A stretch of DNA of 25,630 nucleotides from Conidiobolus incongruus B7586 (lineage: Eukaryota; Entomophthoromycota; Entomophthoromycetes; Entomophthorales; Conidiobolaceae), in contig JNEM01015346.1 in NCBI GenBank assembly GCA_000697335.1, forward strand, positions 1 through 25,630, read 5' to 3'. The position numbers and the translations under genes were made by a program. Numbering within the stretch: position 1 is the first letter of the stretch; every line of letters starts with the position of its first letter. Positions 22,350 to 25,630 of the stretch are shown here, piece by piece. A model generated the notes under the pieces. It searched no databases and was not told the DNA's origin. It saw only the letters and a program-made list of their open reading frames with translations.

Positions 22350-23835
22350 ATTTTTTAACATTAGTAATTTAATTTAATTATACTTAAACTTAATAATAAC
22401 CATCAAAAGTTTTTTATTTTAGTATTAGTAAAACTTAACTATAAACCCTCTAAAATCATTTAAAATTTACAAGTAGCTTTTAATAATGAAATATTATCTA
22501 AATTTATAATTTATTGCTAAGTAAATTTTTTTAAAGCTAGGAAAAAAACTACTTAAAACCTATTAAAATTTAAAAGATTAATTTCAACTGTTATTCTTTT
22601 AATTATTAATAAAGTAAAAAAATATATTAAAAAATACCTTTTTATTTTAGTTAAAAATTATCAAAACATTATAATATAAGTTATATAAGTATTTTATATA
22701 TATTAAATTTTAAATTAGAATTAATTAATAAAAATATAAATTAGGTATCTTATAATTTAACTAAAGCTTAAAAAAAGCTAGAGTAGCTATTGTTAAACAA
22801 AACTTACTAAAATATAACTAAAAACTAAAGCTTTTACAGTGAACTATTATAATTGATAAATCATGGATTTTTTTATATAATCCTTTATTAAAACATAAAT
22901 CAAAGTGTTAGATTAAGTTAAATCAACCCCCTCTACAAATTCCTTTAAAAAAACACTTTATTAATAAGTAAATATTAATTGTTGTAATAAATTATAATAG
23001 TATATGCTATTCTTATTTAGTTTTTAAAAGACAATTAATTAATAGTAAACTTTATATTTCTTTTTCATATAAGACTATTTTTAATTGGTATTCTTAATAT
23101 AATTTAAGAAGACTTATTATTTTACATAATAATTATAAAATACATAAATTTAAAGTTATAAAGAACTCTTTAATTAAAAATAACTAAAAAAAACTACCAT
23201 ATCTAGTATATTCTTTAGATTATAACTTATGTGATTATAGTTGTTTTAGGCAATTAAAAAACTAGCTTATAAGAAAGAAAATTTTTACAAGAAAATTTAA
23301 TTAGTTTGTGAAATATTAAATTTTAGCCTTTAATAAAAAAAATTGTTTTTTAAGTGTTAAATCTTTGTTAAAAATATAGCAAAAAGTTATTAGAAATAAA
23401 AGAAATTATTAATTTTATAATATATATTTATTTTACTTTCTATATATTAAAATATTTATTTTATTTCAATTGTAAAAAATTCCCATTATTTATATTATAA
23501 AATAATAATATTAAATTATTTTGATAATTTTTTAACTAAAATAAAAAGGTGTTTTTTAATATTTTTTTTATTTTTTTAATGAATAAAAAAATAATAATAG
23601 AAATTAATTTTTTAAATTTTGGTAAATTTTAAATAATATCCCTTTTAATTATAAAATCAAAAATTTAGTGATATATTAAAGTTTTAATTAAAACACTATC
23701 TTTATCAACTATTTATAAATTTTAAATGATTTTAAAGAGTTTATAATTAAGTTTTAAAAATATAAAAATAAAAGCCTTTTGATAATTATTATCAAATTTA
23801 AATATAATTAAATTTAAATATAAATTTTAAAATTA
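22350..23835 (+). mobile_element. Mariner (DD34D) transposon copy M2 with about 0.3-kb TIRs
   Basis: The two ends, about 22350-22667 and 23519-23835, are inverted copies of each other; the best-conserved part is 22617-22667 against 23520-23570. The interior encodes a decayed mariner transposase on the plus strand. DKSWIFLYNPLLKHKSKC starts at 22855, where the family has DESW-x-F-x-Y-x-P. HNN starts at 23125, where the family has HDN. YSLDYNLCDYSCF lies around 23209-23247, where the family has YSPDL-x-P-x-DY. The second and third catalytic positions (23128 and 23233) are in one frame with 34 residues between them, the mariner DD34D spacing. Several in-frame stops are present. Only about 65 codons precede the first catalytic Asp, so the N-terminal DNA-binding part looks shortened. 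A (TA)n tract lies just outside at 22308-22326. Confidence 0.85.
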
Positions 23836-23871
23836 AAATATTTTTAAAAAAATTAATTAAAATTAAATATA

Positions 23872-23910
23872 CACTAGATTACAAAATTAAGTTATAAAAT
23901 TATAATTATA
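23872..23910 (+). repeat. Tc1-like end fragment D
   Basis: TA followed by cactagattac and then aattaagttataaaatt. This matches the outer end of the Tc1-like family (cactaaccyacaaaaataagttataaaatc in copies A and C). Only about 39 bp are present before copy B begins at 23911, so D appears to be the stub of an older copy into which B inserted. Confidence 0.65.
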
Positions 23911-25311
23911 TACTAACCTACAAAATAAGTTAAAAAATTAAATACACTTATATTTTTACTAATAACTTGATTAATATTTAATGAAATCAACTTAAATTAA
24001 ATAATTAAAATTTATTATATTTATTAATTATATATATTATTAAATGATGATATTTAACTATTAATTAGCTAAAATATAAACTTTAAATTTTACCTAAGAT
24101 AAGTTATAAATTTATAGATTTTTGGTGATAAAAAAAATTAAAACCTAGTGTATCTATCTTTAACTTTTCTAACTTCTTTAAGTTTATAAAGTATAGAATC
24201 AACTAACTTTTTATACTAGAAAAGGTTAATCATATTTTATACTTCTTAAACATATTTTTAAAGTTGATCTAAATTTTTTATTAGGGGAAAACTTTAATAG
24301 CTTTTTTTAATTGATTTTAAAGATATATAATTAAATTAAAGTTAAAAGATTAAAGAAACCACTTTATAACTGTTATTTTGTTATTTTTAAGCTATTTAGT
24401 AATAGAAGCTATAGTATAACAAAAGGTATTATCTTACTAGAAAATAATATTAGATTTGTTTAATCTATATTATTTAATTGTTTTTTTCAATTTATTCTTT
24501 AAAATACTTTAGTACATTTTAATATTAATTCCCCTATTAACTTTACAAAGATACTTTATACTTAAAGACAATATATATCCCCCAATAATAATTAACCTAT
24601 TATTGTATTTTTGGGTAAAATTAACATAATAGTTATAAAGTAATTCTATATCTTTTTTAAAGTATCTAGCTTTTTTATTAAATTTACTAAAGTATATTTT
24701 TGTTTTATTAGATTAAATAACCTTACTTAATTAGTTTTAGTTTAATATTAGTAATGATATTTAAACTCCCACCTAATTTTACAATAAGATTTTTTTAGTT
24801 GGGGGTGTTTTTTCTTAAAGTATAAGTGATATCTATACTAACATAAAATATATATAATAGTATTAGTGTTAACTAATATTCTTGTATAGTTTTATAGTTC
24901 CTGCTGTAATTTTATAATAATATTATATTTACCTATACTAACTAACTTATAAATATACTTCTTATCATATTTATCTATAATTTTAATATATTTAAGTTTA
25001 AGTTTAAATGTTTTTTTATTGCTATTCTTAATAGCTTTAACTATAGTAAACTAGTTAACACTAGTAATTCTAATAATATTATAAGTTAATTTATCTTTTT
25101 TATAAAGTTAATTAATACACAAGTAGATTTTTTTAAAGAGGGATTTAAGTATAATAATACTAATAAAAGAAATTTAGTATATTAGTAAAATATTATATAA
25201 AATAATAACAAAGAGAGAAAAAAGATAAGGTTATATATTGTTAAATATATCTTTTTATCTCAAAAACCTACAAATTTATAACTTATCTTAATTAAATATC
25301 AAGGGTTAATA
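23911..25311. mobile_element. Tc1-like transposon copy B with long IR/DR-type TIRs
   Basis: The left TIR spans about 23911-24135, with outer motif tactaacctacaaaataag and inner motif taagataagttataaattt. The right side keeps only the inner TIR (about 25251-25292 plus some 20 bp), because copy C starts at 25312 after TA. Interior 24138 to about 25100 encodes a decayed Tc1 transposase on the minus strand (separate entry). Copy B is more AT-rich than copy C wherever they overlap, consistent with longer or stronger transition decay. Confidence 0.85.
24138..25100 (-). pseudogene. Tc1-like DD34E transposase, decayed
   Basis: Read on the minus strand the sequence follows the Tc1 family in order. 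Around 24900-25000 is a helix-turn-helix-like part ending KYNIIIKLQQEL. Then KKKHPQ sits near the family's R-K-K-P motif. GGYILSLSIKYLCKVNRG is at 24531-24583, where the family has GG...VWG...G-x-L-C-x-I-x-G. The DN motif has its Asp codon at 24431-24433. The family position of the final Glu is at 24326-24328, now an Ile codon. Thirty-four residues separate the two, the DD34E spacing. The C-terminus reads KLVDSILYKLKEV then RYTRF and stops at 24138-24140. Several in-frame stops are present. Activity is not expected. Confidence 0.8.
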
Positions 25312-25630
25312 CACTAACCTGTAAAAGTAAGTCATAAAATCAAAAACACCTATATTTTTACTAATAACTTGATTAATATATAATAAAATAAACCTAAATT
25401 AAATAATTAAAATCTATTATATTTATTAGTTATATATATCATTAAATAATAATATTTAGCTATTAATTGGTTAAAATATAAACCTTTAAATTTTACCTAA
25501 GGTGAGTTATAAATTTGTAGGTTTTTGGTGATAAAAAAAATTAAAACCTAGTGTATCTACCTTTAGCTTTTTTAACTTCTTTAAGTTTGTGGGGTATAGA
25601 ATCAACTAACTTCTTACACTAGGAAGGGTT
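25312..25630. mobile_element. Tc1-like transposon copy C, left end, cut by window edge
   Basis: Starts cactaacctgtaaaagtaag directly after TA at 25310-25311, inside the right TIR of copy B. The inner TIR motif (ggtgagttataaatttgtag) is at 25501-25520. The direct-repeat core AGTYATAAA occurs in the outer and inner motifs about 175 bp apart, in the same orientation. Copy C keeps more G and C than B and so looks younger. Confidence 0.85.
25541..25630 (-). CDS. Tc1-like transposase, C-terminal end (partial)
   Basis: Minus-strand frame ending at the TAA at 25541-25543. It reads KKLVDSIPHKLKEVKKAKG and then RYTRF, the usual C-terminal tail of Tc1 transposases (pattern L-I-x-S-M-P-x-R-x-x-x-V-x-x-A-K-G-x-x-T-R/K-Y/F). 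The 30 codons visible, stop included, have no internal stop, unlike the same part of copy B. The rest lies beyond the window, so intactness cannot be judged. Confidence 0.7.

Noticed and set aside
1-25630. CRISPR arrays, bacterial operons, rRNA genes
   Set aside because: Spliced eukaryotic genes throughout; no regularly spaced repeats or rRNA-like sequence were seen.

Overview
This is a very AT-rich nuclear window. It looks like a fungus, probably an early-diverging (zygomycete- or chytrid-grade) lineage. The support is a fungal-type kinesin-3 with a C-terminal PH domain, many short GT-AG introns (mostly 49-67 nt), a spliced AP-3 sigma gene that appears to carry a minor-spliceosome (U12) AT-AC intron, and a centrin-binding-repeat protein. 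The lineage call is inference; the gene models come from the sequence.

Layout. 1-411: end of a Tc1-like DNA transposon with long terminal inverted repeats. 412-2914: AT-rich DNA with a small decayed Ty3/gypsy integrase remnant near 1.0-1.2 kb. 2915-3700 (-): AP-3 complex sigma subunit in seven tiny exons, one of 12 nt, beside the proposed AT-AC intron. 3720-3985: a less AT-rich island bounded by 14-bp direct repeats. 6030-11530 (+): full-length kinesin-3 (UncA/KIF1 type), 1620 aa in seven exons. 12570-12719 (+): possible 49-aa gene. 13306-14382 (+): unrecognised protein with four membrane segments and a long disordered N-terminus. 16.66-17.12 kb: GC-richer island of uncertain nature ending 5 bp before tRNA-Asn(GTT) at 17123-17196. 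18157-20793 (+): 694-aa protein in 11 exons with Sfi1-like F-x-x-W-R repeats. 21.39-25.63 kb: nested, decayed DNA transposons, namely two mariner (DD34D) copies in inverted orientation, then several Tc1-like (DD34E) copies inserted into one another's ends.

Two host genes share a trafficking theme: kinesin-3 moves vesicles and endosomes along microtubules, and AP-3 sorts cargo from endosomes or Golgi to vacuole or lysosome. They are about 2.3 kb apart and divergent, so no co-regulation is claimed. The same Tc1-like family lies at both window ends, so the genes sit on an island between transposon-rich blocks. Transposon copies differ from each other mainly by C/T and G/A transitions, as expected from RIP-like mutation or methylcytosine decay.
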